A stretch of 33,673 nucleotides of DNA from an uncultured Lachnospiraceae bacterium (GCA_950097145.1 CATNCF010000032.1:1-33673), one strand, 5' to 3'. Shown: positions 25,372 through 33,412, counted from the first letter of the stretch. Translations and numbers: made by a program. The notes: a model not told the origin generated them from the letters alone.

Positions 25372-25728
25372 ATGAAATTTTTAAGACAGTTTGGAGTGAT
25401 ATTATTAATTTCATTTATTGGAGAACTGCTGTATGCCTTATTACCATTTCCAATTCCAGCAAGCATATACGGGATTATAATATTATTTTTGTGCCTGGAG
25501 TTTCGGATTATTTCACTGGATTCTGTAAAAGAAACCAGTGATTTTCTTATAGAGATTATGCCTGTCATGTTTATTCCAGCAGCGGCAGGGCTGATGGATT
25601 CCTGGCAGAACATGAAGCCGGCGCTGATTCCTTATGCAGTCATCACGGTAGTGACCACCTGTGTGGTGATGGCAGTATCGGGAAGAGTAGTTCAATTTGG
25701 CATGAGGAGGAAGGACAGGCATGAGTGA
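25372..25728 (+). CDS. lrgA: CidA/LrgA family membrane protein
   Basis: A 118-residue membrane protein with four hydrophobic segments and family text GELLYALLPFPIPASIYGII and FIPAAAGLMDSW. LrgA/CidA proteins were first described as holin-like modulators of murein hydrolases. In Bacillus and Streptococcus the LrgAB-type pair has been linked with pyruvate uptake. AAGGAGGAG lies 6 nt before the ATG. It overlaps lrgB by 8 nt. Its operator suggests control by the downstream FadR-type protein. Confidence 0.9.
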   Translation: MKFLRQFGVILLISFIGELLYALLPFPIPASIYGIIILFLCLEFRIISLDSVKETSDFLIEIMPVMFIPAAAGLMDSWQNMKPALIPYAVITVVTTCVVMAVSGRVVQFGMRRKDRHE

Positions 25729-26413
25729 ATTTTTTGAGACATCTGTATTTTTTGGAGTTTTTTTAAGTCTTTTTTCTTATGGAATCGGACTCTTGCTGAA
25801 AAAAAAGTGGAAACTTGATTTGTGTAATCCGCTGTTGATTGCAGTGATCATCGTGATACTTGTTTTGTCCGTATTAAAGATTGACTGCAGGGTATACCAG
25901 CAAGGGGCAAAATACATCAGCTTTCTTCTGACTCCGGCTACGATCTGCCTTGCAGTCCCGCTGTATGAGCAGATAGAACTGCTGAAAAAAAATTATATCG
26001 CTGTGCTGCTTGGGATTTTTTCCGGGGTATTGTCAAGTCTTGCCAGTATTTTTATTCTGGCAGTTTTATTTGAACTTGACCATGCATCTTACGTGACCTT
26101 GTTGCCAAAGTCAATTACAACGGCAATCGGCATGGGGGTTTCAGAAGAGCTTGGAGGTTATGTGTCTGTCACTGTGGCCGTGATTATTGTGACCGGGGTG
26201 ATAGGAAATATGTTTGCAGAGACGATATGCCGGGTATTTAAAATTCAGGATTCCATTGCCAAAGGAATTGCCATAGGCACTTCTTCTCATGCCATTGGAA
26301 CGGCAAAGGCAATGGAATTGGGGGAAGTGGAAGGCGCCATGAGCAGCCTGTCCATCGTTGTCTCTGGAATACTGACGGTACTTGGGGCAGGCTTATTTGC
26401 TAATTTTATGTAG
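25721..26413 (+). CDS. lrgB: LrgB family membrane protein
   Basis: A 230-residue polytopic protein with about seven segments. The family signature is clear: SFLLTPATICLAVPLYEQIE, LLPKSITTAIGMGVSEELGG, GTSSHAIGTAKAMELGEVEG. It forms one unit with LrgA (8-nt overlap). Pyruvate or related carboxylate transport is the working role in several Firmicutes; autolysis control is the older model. The next gene starts 8 nt downstream. Confidence 0.93.
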   Translation: MSEFFETSVFFGVFLSLFSYGIGLLLKKKWKLDLCNPLLIAVIIVILVLSVLKIDCRVYQQGAKYISFLLTPATICLAVPLYEQIELLKKNYIAVLLGIFSGVLSSLASIFILAVLFELDHASYVTLLPKSITTAIGMGVSEELGGYVSVTVAVIIVTGVIGNMFAETICRVFKIQDSIAKGIAIGTSSHAIGTAKAMELGEVEGAMSSLSIVVSGILTVLGAGLFANFM

Positions 26414-26421
26414 AAGAGGGA

Positions 26422-27120
26422 ATGGATGTGGAAGAAGGAAGGGAATATCAAAAAGCAATCGAATACCTCTGTGACCTTGTAAGAGAAGGGGAACTTCAGA
26501 TCGGTTCCAAACTGCCAGCAGAACGGAAACTTGCAGAAACCTTATCCATAGGGCGAAATTCTACAAGAGAAGCGCTCCGTATACTGGAAAATATGGGAGT
26601 AATCACTTGCAGGCGGGGTTCCGGAAATTATATTACAGGGAATATGACAAAAACCATTTCTGGAGTGATAGAAATGATGCTTCTGCTAAAACAAGTTACA
26701 AAGGAAGAGATTATTGTGTTCCGCAGAGACATGGAAAAAGCAGTATGCCATTCTATAATTAATAAAGGAACTATTGAAAAATGGTATGATAAGATTATGG
26801 AAATTCTTTCAGCAGATTTGGAATCCCAGTCTTTGGAAGAACAGACGGAAGCAGACCGGAGGTTTCATTATATGCTGATTCAGGCGGCGGAAAATCAATT
26901 GTGGATTTGTATTTCAGAAGCAATCGTCACAGTATACCAGAACTGGATCGATACGGTACTGCAGACTGCAGATTTGAATGAAAAGCAGAAACTGCAGGAA
27001 TCGCATCTGGAATTGTTTATGGCGTTAAAAGAAGGTTCCATGGAAGCGTGTGAGCGGGCGGTGGATGCTCACTATGACCTAATAGATAAGAAACTGTCAA
27101 ACAGGCAAGTGTTGACGTAA
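26422..27120 (+). CDS. GntR family regulator, FadR/FCD subfamily
   Basis: A 232-residue repressor-type protein. N-terminal winged helix: IEYLCDLVREGELQIGSKLP, AERKLAETLSIGRNSTREAL, LENMGVITCRRGSGNYI. The C-terminal helical FCD-like ligand domain has EADRRFHYMLIQAAENQ with metal-type Asp and His residues and a later AHYDLI. This subfamily includes PdhR and LldR, which sense pyruvate and lactate, fitting a pyruvate-linked lrgAB partner. The ATG at 26422 is very close to GAGGGA; a GTG two codons further in (26428) has better spacing and may be the true start. It is the third gene of the operon and probably acts on 25338-25354. Confidence 0.88.
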   Translation: MDVEEGREYQKAIEYLCDLVREGELQIGSKLPAERKLAETLSIGRNSTREALRILENMGVITCRRGSGNYITGNMTKTISGVIEMMLLLKQVTKEEIIVFRRDMEKAVCHSIINKGTIEKWYDKIMEILSADLESQSLEEQTEADRRFHYMLIQAAENQLWICISEAIVTVYQNWIDTVLQTADLNEKQKLQESHLELFMALKEGSMEACERAVDAHYDLIDKKLSNRQVLT

Positions 27121-27165
27121 TGATATAGAAAAATAGCGCAAAGCTTTTGTCTGCATATATTATTG

Positions 27166-27198
27166 TAACGGATCAGAAGCAATGTTTTACATCCGTTA
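27166..27198. promoter_or_regulatory. dyad upstream of the DUF2935 gene
   Basis: TAACGGAT at 27166-27173 and ATCCGTTA at 27191-27198 form a perfect 8-bp inverted repeat with a 17-nt loop. Possible operator or weak attenuator of the DUF2935 gene; no T-run follows. Confidence 0.35.
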
Positions 27199-27255
27199 TA
27201 AAATATGGCCGGAATTACGATACCGGTTTTTGAAAAAGACAGGAGATTTGTGAAT

Positions 27256-28215
27256 ATGGGAAATTATGTTACGTTATCATTGGAATTAAATTTATTTTTC
27301 TTAAGGATTATGAAGGAACATTCTCTTTTTTTAGAGTCAGGATTTCTGGCGAAGGATGAACTGTTCCAAAAGAGGGCGCAGTGGTTTCGGCAGAAATTTG
27401 AGGAATTATTGGGAGAAGCAACCAGAATCAGCAATGGGGCTGTGGGACGGCAGGTACTGGATTCCCATGAGATTGTTACGTCATATACCAAGTGTGCAGA
27501 GGAAAAAACCAGCAGTTTGACGGGAATTCCTATTGATACGGAGATTACGGATGCTCAAGAAAATCTGCAGTGCGGCGGTAACGCCCGGTTTGGCCATCCT
27601 GTGCACCGCAAAGTCCATGAGATAAACCGGAAGGCAATCCGCTTGGTGCGGGGACTTATTGAACTGAAAGAGGATACCCTTCGTGCTATAAAGAGCTGCA
27701 GGATGTTTGCATTTCAATATCCGCTTTTGATTGAGCATATTCTCAGGGAGGCAAGGCTTTACGGCAGTTTTTTGATGGAATTGGAGCAGAGGGGGACCAT
27801 TTCTAAATCTTGTATGCGGGCCACAGAAATTTTCTGGAACCAGATTATGATGGAACACGCATGGTTTATCCGGGGCTTGCTGGATCCTTGCGAAGAGGCT
27901 CTGTTTGACACGGCCAATGACATCGGGGATGAATTCTGCAGCCTGCTCCATGAGGCAAAGGAGAAGGAGTGCGCCACAATTGGGGAGCTTACAGGCAGAA
28001 CCATAAGCCAGACAAAACGGATTCAGGAATTTAAAATGGCAGGCGCCCAGGGCATTTTGAAATGTGAAATCCAGTCCATGATACTTCCTCTTCTGGCGGA
28101 TCATGTGCTGCGGGAGGCAAACCATTATCTGCGGCTCCTGGAGGAAGGCTGTGAGTTTACAGGCAGTGAAATTCTTTCCATAGGACATGGAGGATGCAAA
28201 GAGGAATCTGTGTGA
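27256..28215 (+). CDS. DUF2935 domain protein
   Basis: About 319 residues from ATG 27256, preceded by AGGAG 10 nt upstream; an upstream ATG at 27205 lacks a ribosome site and GTG 27250 is an alternative. Two similar helical halves are visible, each with a long helix bearing L..E..F(F/W)..IMKEH or QIMMEHAWFIRGLLDP text, the mark of DUF2935 (PF11155). The conserved Glu and His in paired helices look like a di-metal bundle. Function unknown; cytoplasmic, no signal. The neighbour upstream is the lrgAB operon and downstream a multicopper-oxidase remnant. Confidence 0.75.
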   Translation: MGNYVTLSLELNLFFLRIMKEHSLFLESGFLAKDELFQKRAQWFRQKFEELLGEATRISNGAVGRQVLDSHEIVTSYTKCAEEKTSSLTGIPIDTEITDAQENLQCGGNARFGHPVHRKVHEINRKAIRLVRGLIELKEDTLRAIKSCRMFAFQYPLLIEHILREARLYGSFLMELEQRGTISKSCMRATEIFWNQIMMEHAWFIRGLLDPCEEALFDTANDIGDEFCSLLHEAKEKECATIGELTGRTISQTKRIQEFKMAGAQGILKCEIQSMILPLLADHVLREANHYLRLLEEGCEFTGSEILSIGHGGCKEESV

Positions 28216-28515
28216 ATATCCGAAGGTGGGAGACCCGGCAAAAATACGTTTGATACACGGAGGCATTAAGGAAACGCATGTATTCCGCCTCCACAACCAT
28301 CAATGGAGGCTGGAAGCCTGAATGGGAAGATTTTTTATGCGGAAAGAGGAGCTGCAAACTATCACAGATATTGTGGGGGAACATGTCTATTTAGTGAAAT
28401 CGGGAAATATAAGCCGAAACCGCTGATTTTGCGGGCCAATGCCGGCAGGTTGTATCTGCAGAAGATAAAATGGGAAAAAGAATGCGAGAATAATATTGTG
28501 ATCGTATTTCTATAA
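28187..28515 (+). pseudogene. multicopper-oxidase-like remnant
   Basis: A 44-codon frame from 28187 ends in KIRLIHGGIKETHVFRLHNH followed by QWRLEA, a cupredoxin-type His-rich motif (H...H.H.W). In the next frame, from 28303, the text runs AGSLNGKIFYAERG and later KPKPLILRANAGRLYLQ; both phrases resemble parts of large multicopper-oxidase-like proteins, where GAGSLNG precedes a second His-rich copper motif. That second copper motif is lost. The pieces are in different frames with deletions, so this is a wreck of a much longer gene. It starts inside the 3' end of the DUF2935 gene. Assignment rests on motif memory. Confidence 0.45.
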
Positions 28516-28520
28516 AAACT

Positions 28521-28565
28521 ACGCCTGATTATCCTTGTAGACTTAAGGATAATCAGGCGTTTTTA
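28521..28565 (+). terminator. intrinsic terminator
   Basis: ACGCCTGATTATCCTT at 28521-28536 pairs perfectly with 28545-28560 (16 bp) around an 8-nt loop, followed by TTTTT. It closes the DUF2935 and remnant region. Confidence 0.85.
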
Positions 28566-28580
28566 ATGCATTTGTATTCA

Positions 28581-28609
28581 TTGCTCTTGTATTCCGAATA
28601 TGTTATGAT
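28581..28609 (+). promoter_or_regulatory. promoter of the second rarA
   Basis: TTGCTC at 28581-28586 and TATGAT at 28604-28609 are 17 bp apart, about 80 bp before the start codon. Confidence 0.5.
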
Positions 28610-28687
28610 AATTCATACAAAACCAAGGATTTACCAGTATGATAAAATAACATTCAAATCATTGCAGACTCAGAGAAAGGGAAGGAA

Positions 28688-30010
28688 ATGGAACAATTAA
28701 GTTTGTTTGACAATAGGGAGAAGCTTGCGCCTCTTGCAAGCCGGTTAAGGCCGGAACATCTGGAAGATTACGTGGGTCAGAAGCATCTGATAGGACAGGG
28801 AAAGATTCTGCGCCGCCTGATTGAGGAAGATCAGATATCTTCTATGATTTTCTGGGGGCCTCCTGGAGTGGGGAAGACTACCCTGGCGAGGATTATTGCA
28901 GAGCGGACCAAAGCAGAGTTTGTGGAATACAGTGCAGTCAACAGCAGTATCAAAGAGATCAAAGAGGTGATGGTGCGGGCGGAGCAAAATCGGAAAATGG
29001 GAAAGAGCACGCTATTGTTTGCCGATGAGATCCATCGTTTTAATAAGGCCCAGCAGGATGCATTTCTGCCTTTTGTAGAAAAAGGAAGTATTATTCTGGT
29101 GGGGGCTACCACGGAGAACCCTTCGTTTGAGATTAATTCCGCGCTGCTGTCCCGTTGCAAGGTGTTTATCTTAAAGGCATTGGAGGAGGAAGATTTAAAA
29201 GAACTTTTGGTACACGCGCTGAAGAGCAAAAAAGGACTTGGAAATATGCAGATTTCCATAGAGGACGCCCATTTATCAGCGATTGCCCGTTTTGCCAATG
29301 GAGATGCAAGGACGGCATTAAATACTCTGGAAATGGCAGTGTTTAACGGAAGGATGAATGAAAAAGCAGTTCTTTGTGTGGATGAAGAAGTGCTGGCACA
29401 ATGCATGAACAGACGCTCTCTATTGTATGATAAGAATGGAGAGGAGCATTACAACCTGATTTCTGCTTTACATAAATCCATGCGCAACAGTGATCCCGAT
29501 GCAGCGGTATACTGGATGTGCAGGATGCTGGACGGAGGAGAAGATCCGCTCTATATTGCAAGAAGGCTGGTTCGGTTTGCCAGTGAGGATGTGGGGATGG
29601 CAGATCCAAACGCCCTTCAAGTTACCGTGTCAGCTTACCAGGCGTGCCATTTTCTGGGAATGCCAGAGTGTGATGTGCATTTGACCCATGCAGTGGTGTA
29701 TCTGTCTATGGCGCCAAAATCCAATGCGCTTTATCTGGCCTGTGAATCCTGCAAGAAAGATGTGAGGGAACTTCCCGCAGAGCCGGTGCCTCTGCAGATT
29801 TGCAATGCACCCACAAGCCTGATGAAGGAAATGAATTACGGTAAGGGATATATTTATGCCCATGACACAGAGGAAAAATTGTCGGATATGCAGTGTCTGC
29901 CAGATGCATTGTCAGACAGGCGGTATTACTTTCCTACGCAGCAGGGGCAGGAAAAACAGGTGAAAGACAGGCTGGAAGAAATTCTGGAATGGAAGCGCAG
30001 GAAAAAATAA
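28688..30010 (+). CDS. rarA: replication-associated recombination protein RarA/MgsA, copy 2
   Basis: A 440-residue full-length paralogue of the protein at 11614-12942. Walker A GPPGVGKTT at 57-65, Walker B LLFADEIHRFNKAQQDAFLP, sensor-1 VGATTENPSFEINSALLSR, HKSMRNSDPDAAVYWMCRML, VRFASEDVGMADPNAL and the C-terminal NYGKGYIYAHDTEEK. The N-terminus MEQLSLFD looks like the SSB-interaction-type start of canonical RarA; copy 1 instead begins MDLFEYMRE. Motifs of both copies are intact, so both should be active ATPases. GGGAAGGA precedes the ATG. It is flanked by its own promoter and a strong terminator. Confidence 0.95.
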   Translation: MEQLSLFDNREKLAPLASRLRPEHLEDYVGQKHLIGQGKILRRLIEEDQISSMIFWGPPGVGKTTLARIIAERTKAEFVEYSAVNSSIKEIKEVMVRAEQNRKMGKSTLLFADEIHRFNKAQQDAFLPFVEKGSIILVGATTENPSFEINSALLSRCKVFILKALEEEDLKELLVHALKSKKGLGNMQISIEDAHLSAIARFANGDARTALNTLEMAVFNGRMNEKAVLCVDEEVLAQCMNRRSLLYDKNGEEHYNLISALHKSMRNSDPDAAVYWMCRMLDGGEDPLYIARRLVRFASEDVGMADPNALQVTVSAYQACHFLGMPECDVHLTHAVVYLSMAPKSNALYLACESCKKDVRELPAEPVPLQICNAPTSLMKEMNYGKGYIYAHDTEEKLSDMQCLPDALSDRRYYFPTQQGQEKQVKDRLEEILEWKRRKK

Positions 30011-30046
30011 GGAGAAGCCTGGGAGTATTTAAGAAAATGCAGAATA

Positions 30047-30092
30047 AAACAGCAGGATAAGATATCGCGGTATCTTATCCTGCTGTTTGTCA
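30047..30092. terminator. bidirectional terminator between rarA and crotonase genes
   Basis: AAACAGCAGGATAAGATA at 30047-30064 pairs perfectly over 18 bp with 30071-30088 around a 6-nt loop, with TTT on one side and A/T on the other. Shared by convergent genes. Confidence 0.88.
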
Positions 30093-30101
30093 GCAGCATG
30101 T

Positions 30102-30896
30102 TTAGAAATCAGTAAGATCAGCGGCACGTCTCTCCAGGAACGCAGTCATGCCTTCTGTCTTATCATGTGTGGAGCAGGTGATGCCGAACAGGTTTGCTTC
30201 CATTTCTACGGCATTCTTGATGTCCATGTCATAGCCGTTATTGATGGCGGCCTTAGCAATAGAAACAGCATAGCTTCCCTTGGAAATGATCTTAGAAGCC
30301 ATCTTCTTAGCGGTATCCATCAGTTCCTCTTTGGCAACGACCTTGTTCACCAGTCCAATACGGTAAGCTTCTGCAGCGTCGATATTGTCGCAGGTGAAGA
30401 TCAGCTCTTTTGCACGTCCCATTCCTACCAGGCGGGCAAGTCTCTGTGTTCCGCCAAATCCAGGGATAATGCCAAGACCAGTTTCAGGCTGTGCAAAAGT
30501 AGCATTGTCGGAAGCGATACGGATATCGCAGGCCATAGCGATCTCACATCCGCCGCCCAGAGCAAATCCATTGACAGCAGCGATGGTAACCTGGCGCATA
30601 TTCATCAGTTTGAAGAATGGCTCTGCAGCTCTCATGCCGAACGCCCGCGCTTCAGCGGCAGAAAAGTTTACCATCTCGGCAATATCAGCGCCTGCAACGA
30701 AAGATTTGAATGCATTGTCCTTTTTGTCAGGACCTCCGGTCAGGATGACAACCTTAACATCATCTCTTGCTTCGATTTCACTAAGGACAGTATTCAGCTC
30801 GTCCAAAGTCTCACTGTTAAGGGCATTCAATGCGCCTGGCCTGCTGATAGTCAGGATGGCAATCTGATCAGCTACGTCTAATTTTAAGTTATTCAT
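30102..30896 (-). CDS. crt: enoyl-CoA hydratase/crotonase
   Basis: A 264-residue crotonase-fold enzyme, closest in pattern to short-chain 3-hydroxybutyryl-CoA dehydratase, which interconverts 3-hydroxybutyryl-CoA and crotonyl-CoA in butyrate formation. Motifs: AGADIAEM for the oxyanion strand, NGFALGGGCEIAMACDIRIA with the first catalytic Glu, and QPETGLGIIPGFGGTQRL with the second. The length is that of the family. GGAGGG lies 10 nt before the ATG. It stands alone: no thiolase, hbd, bcd or etf gene is adjacent, as would be seen in a complete butyrate operon. Substrate by family inference. Confidence 0.9.
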   Translation of the reverse strand: MNNLKLDVADQIAILTISRPGALNALNSETLDELNTVLSEIEARDDVKVVILTGGPDKKDNAFKSFVAGADIAEMVNFSAAEARAFGMRAAEPFFKLMNMRQVTIAAVNGFALGGGCEIAMACDIRIASDNATFAQPETGLGIIPGFGGTQRLARLVGMGRAKELIFTCDNIDAAEAYRIGLVNKVVAKEELMDTAKKMASKIISKGSYAVSIAKAAINNGYDMDIKNAVEMEANLFGITCSTHDKTEGMTAFLERRAADLTDF

Positions 30897-30938
30897 GTGT
30901 AGGACCCTCCTATAATCTATGTATTTATTGCTACCTAT

Positions 30939-30967
30939 AATATATAACTTTGATAAAAATATGTCAA
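30939..30967 (-). promoter_or_regulatory. promoter of the crotonase gene
   Basis: On the minus strand a perfect TTGACA (plus 30962-30967) and TATATT (plus 30939-30944) are 17 bp apart. A palindromic MITE-like element ends only 4 bp upstream of the -35. Confidence 0.8.
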
Positions 30968-30971
30968 TATA

Positions 30972-31133
30972 TATTACTAAGGCGGTTAAATGTCGATGTT
31001 TTTACTTGTCTAAATTTTTATCTGCTGCGTTGTCATCAAACGCTGCAGCACTCTCTGCAGCTCAATCTTCCGCCTTGCAGATAGAAATTTATTCTGCGTA
31101 AAATTCATTCGACATTTAACCGCCTTAGTAATA
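30972..31133. mobile_element. MITE-like 162-bp palindromic element
   Basis: Bases 30972-30996 and 31109-31133 are a perfect 25-bp terminal inverted repeat (TATTACTAAGGCGGTTAAAT... at the left). Taking TTACTAAGG as the true end leaves TA on both sides, as for TA-targeting IS630/mariner-type elements. Inside, TAAATTTTTATCTGC at 31011-31025 and 31077-31091 match as 14 of 15 inverted bases, so nearly the whole element folds. It encodes no transposase. It lies between the XRE regulator stop and the crotonase promoter, 4 bp from the latter's -35. Confidence 0.75.
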
Positions 31134-31152
31134 GAACTATTTCAGTAAAGTT

Positions 31153-32277
31153 TCATATGGAAAATTCCCTTTCGTGGTCTTTCAATCTGCGGACAAGATT
31201 TTGGAATCTGATGTTATCCGAAAGACTGACAAATATAGGAGATTCCGTAAGGGCATCCGCAATTTTTCTGCGCACCAGGGATTCTTCTCTGGGCAGGCTG
31301 TTTCCCAGAGGAAGGTATTCTTCCAGCCAGTCGTCAAGAAGGGTGAAATAAGAGTCTCCTTTCAGCCGCAGGGGGTATATATCTGAAGCTGCAAGTTCTG
31401 TGTACTTTTCAAGCATATCCAGGCATTTTTCTTTATGACTGCGTTTCATATACTCCTGTGCAATTGAAAAATATACGGTTAGTAAAATAGAGGGATGGAG
31501 GGACTTGAGCTGGAAAATATCTGCAATGGCAAGGATGCGGCGGCAGGATTCTTCGAACGCGCCATCCTCTTCCTGGCACAGCGCCGTATAGGAGGCCAGA
31601 AGGTTTAATAGTTCCATTACAATCTGATAGATTCCAGCCTGCAGAGTCTGTTTTGCCATTACAGTATTCCCAGTCATTTGAAAGGCTTCAGCCAGAAGGG
31701 GTTCCGGAGCTATCCGTAAAGTGATGCAGTCCGCCAGAAGATCAATAACTTCAGCTCCGCGTCCAAGCCGCAGCAGGCAGAATGCTTCCATATTTAATGC
31801 CTGATCTGTCAATGATACATTATCACTTTCTTCTTTTACGCGAATGAACAATTCCACTGCCTCTTCCAGCGCTGACAGAGACTGTTGGGGCGTTTCAGCA
31901 AGCATACAGTGGTTTACGTATAAGCTCCCAATTTGAAACAGAAGGGGCGTACAGGAAAAATATTTTTTGGAAATCTCCCGGCAGCGTGCCATTACCTCTT
32001 CAAAAGGTTTTGTGGCAAAATCACGGGAAAGCTGGCTGCAGAGCGTCCGGATATCAGTTCTTGTCATCTGCGGTTCATATCCAATGAGTTCATCTACGCT
32101 GATGCCGAAAAAGGCTGCAAGCCTGGGGAGAAGCGTGATGTCGGGGTAAGTGGCCCCTGTTTCCCATTTAGAGACCGACGCCTTGGAGACACCCATGTAT
32201 TCGGCAAGTTCATCTTGTGTAATATTGCGCTGATGGCGGTGCTCTGTGAGAACACGCCCGATCTTTAATTCTTTCAA
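31153..32277 (-). CDS. XRE-family regulator with helical repeat domain
   Basis: About 374 residues. The start is probably TTG at 32277, with GAGGTT 9 nt before it; an earlier TTG at 32292 lies within that ribosome site. N-terminal HTH: LKIGRVLTEHRHQRNITQDE, LAEYMGVSKASVSKWETGAT, YPDITLLPRLAAFFGISVDE, LIGYEPQM. The remaining 300 residues are all helical and look like TPR-like repeats, as in RRNPP-type or related peptide-sensing regulators, though no exact family is recognised. Such regulators in Firmicutes often sense a peptide or control a neighbouring transporter, but no obvious target is adjacent. The next gene upstream is fic. Confidence 0.82.
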   Translation of the reverse strand: MKELKIGRVLTEHRHQRNITQDELAEYMGVSKASVSKWETGATYPDITLLPRLAAFFGISVDELIGYEPQMTRTDIRTLCSQLSRDFATKPFEEVMARCREISKKYFSCTPLLFQIGSLYVNHCMLAETPQQSLSALEEAVELFIRVKEESDNVSLTDQALNMEAFCLLRLGRGAEVIDLLADCITLRIAPEPLLAEAFQMTGNTVMAKQTLQAGIYQIVMELLNLLASYTALCQEEDGAFEESCRRILAIADIFQLKSLHPSILLTVYFSIAQEYMKRSHKEKCLDMLEKYTELAASDIYPLRLKGDSYFTLLDDWLEEYLPLGNSLPREESLVRRKIADALTESPIFVSLSDNIRFQNLVRRLKDHEREFSI

Positions 32278-32377
32278 AATTTTTAACCTCAATTCTGACT
32301 GATAAGGATAATTTTTGTGACAAGCATATTGAAAAAGATTTTAGCATATGCGATAACGCCAGAGGGCAAGAAGATAT

Positions 32378-33133
32378 TCATATTTTAAGCAGCCGGCAGT
32401 AGTCCCGTTCTGTTTCAATAACACATTCGGCAATTAGTTTTGAAAATGCCCCCATATTATATTGCTGCCTGGATGCAGATAGGGCATTGATATAGTCATT
32501 TCTCCATATTGGAGGAATTAATGCCACGCCATAACCGGCATTGACCAGGATAAGGTTCATCAGGAGCCGCGCAGTTCTGCCATTTCCGTCAATGAATGGG
32601 TGGATATCTACTAGCCGTTTATGTACCATAGCTGCCAGCTCGATAGGGTGCAGGACTGTTTGGGACGAATGAAGCTGATCTGTAAGGTGATTCATCAGAA
32701 CGGGCACTTCTTCTGGAGCAGGGGGAACATATTCAGTTCCAGAAATGTAAACCTGGATGGAACGGTAATGGCCGGCTTGGTCAGCGTCAACCTTCTGGTA
32801 AAAAAGGCGGTGCAGCTTCTTTATGATGTCCTCTGTGATGTTCATGTTCTGCTGCCTTGCCAATTCCAACATGAAATTATAGGCAGCTCCATGTCCAACA
32901 GCCTCATAACAGTCTTTCAGCGGGCGTCCGCCGACGGTGATTCCGTCCTCTAGAAGTATCTTTGTTTCGGATATGGTTAGGGTATTTCCTTCCAGGGCAT
33001 TGCTGGAGTAGGTAAGACCAATGCGGAAATAGTCATCCAGGGATTTTAGTTCTTCCTTTGCCAATGGCCTGGAAGAGGATATTTTTTGTTTATAGGAATC
33101 TGCTTTTTGCAGCAGTTCTTTTAGCGCTGGCAT
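32378..33133 (-). CDS. Fic family protein, class II autoinhibited
   Basis: A 251-residue Fic-fold enzyme that transfers AMP or another nucleotide moiety to protein side chains. The active motif HPFIDGNGRTAR at 178-189 is complete (HxFx(D/E)GNGRxxR). The N-terminal inhibitory motif (S/T)xxxE(G/N) is present as SNALEG at 44-49, with Glu48 expected to block ATP binding, which defines class II. The target loop around GTEYVPPAPEEVP precedes it. No separate antitoxin is needed. AAAGGAAG lies 9 nt before the ATG. Target protein unknown. Confidence 0.92.
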   Translation of the reverse strand: MPALKELLQKADSYKQKISSSRPLAKEELKSLDDYFRIGLTYSSNALEGNTLTISETKILLEDGITVGGRPLKDCYEAVGHGAAYNFMLELARQQNMNITEDIIKKLHRLFYQKVDADQAGHYRSIQVYISGTEYVPPAPEEVPVLMNHLTDQLHSSQTVLHPIELAAMVHKRLVDIHPFIDGNGRTARLLMNLILVNAGYGVALIPPIWRNDYINALSASRQQYNMGAFSKLIAECVIETERDYCRLLKI

Positions 33134-33392
33134 GGTTACACTTCCTTTCCGAATTACTTTTTGGCTAATTCTGCAGCGAGTACTCCGCCGGCGTGTTCAG
33201 AAAAAGGTTTTATTTCCATTCTATATATATTAGCGAATATTTTTATATAATGCAATAATAAATCTACAACAAAATGTAGAAATTCTGTAAAAAGGCATCG
33301 ACACAAACGATAGTTCCTAAAGAAAAAACACTTGATATGATATTTGCAGAAATGCAGTAAATAAGCCGCTTTCAGAGGTTGGAGAAACGGAT
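33134..33392. other. intergenic region between fic and the right-edge element
   Basis: A 259-bp AT-rich spacer. A 21-codon minus frame at 33154-33219 (MEIKPFSEHAGGVLAAELAK) has gene-like codons but no ribosome site; it could be a relic of the 3' end of a lost gene upstream of fic. Nothing else is supported. Confidence 0.3.
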
Positions 33393-33412
33393 TTGTGACA
33401 ATGTTGTGACAA
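33393..33412 (+). repeat. two direct TTGTGACAA repeats
   Basis: TTGTGACAA occurs at 33393-33401 and 33404-33412, an 11-bp period, i.e. one helical turn. A possible regulator site or duplicated -35-like sequence ahead of the right-edge transcript. Confidence 0.45.

Noticed and set aside
30087..30881. 264-codon plus-strand frame opposite the crotonase gene
   Set aside because: Antisense shadow; the minus frame has full crotonase motifs, ribosome site and promoter.
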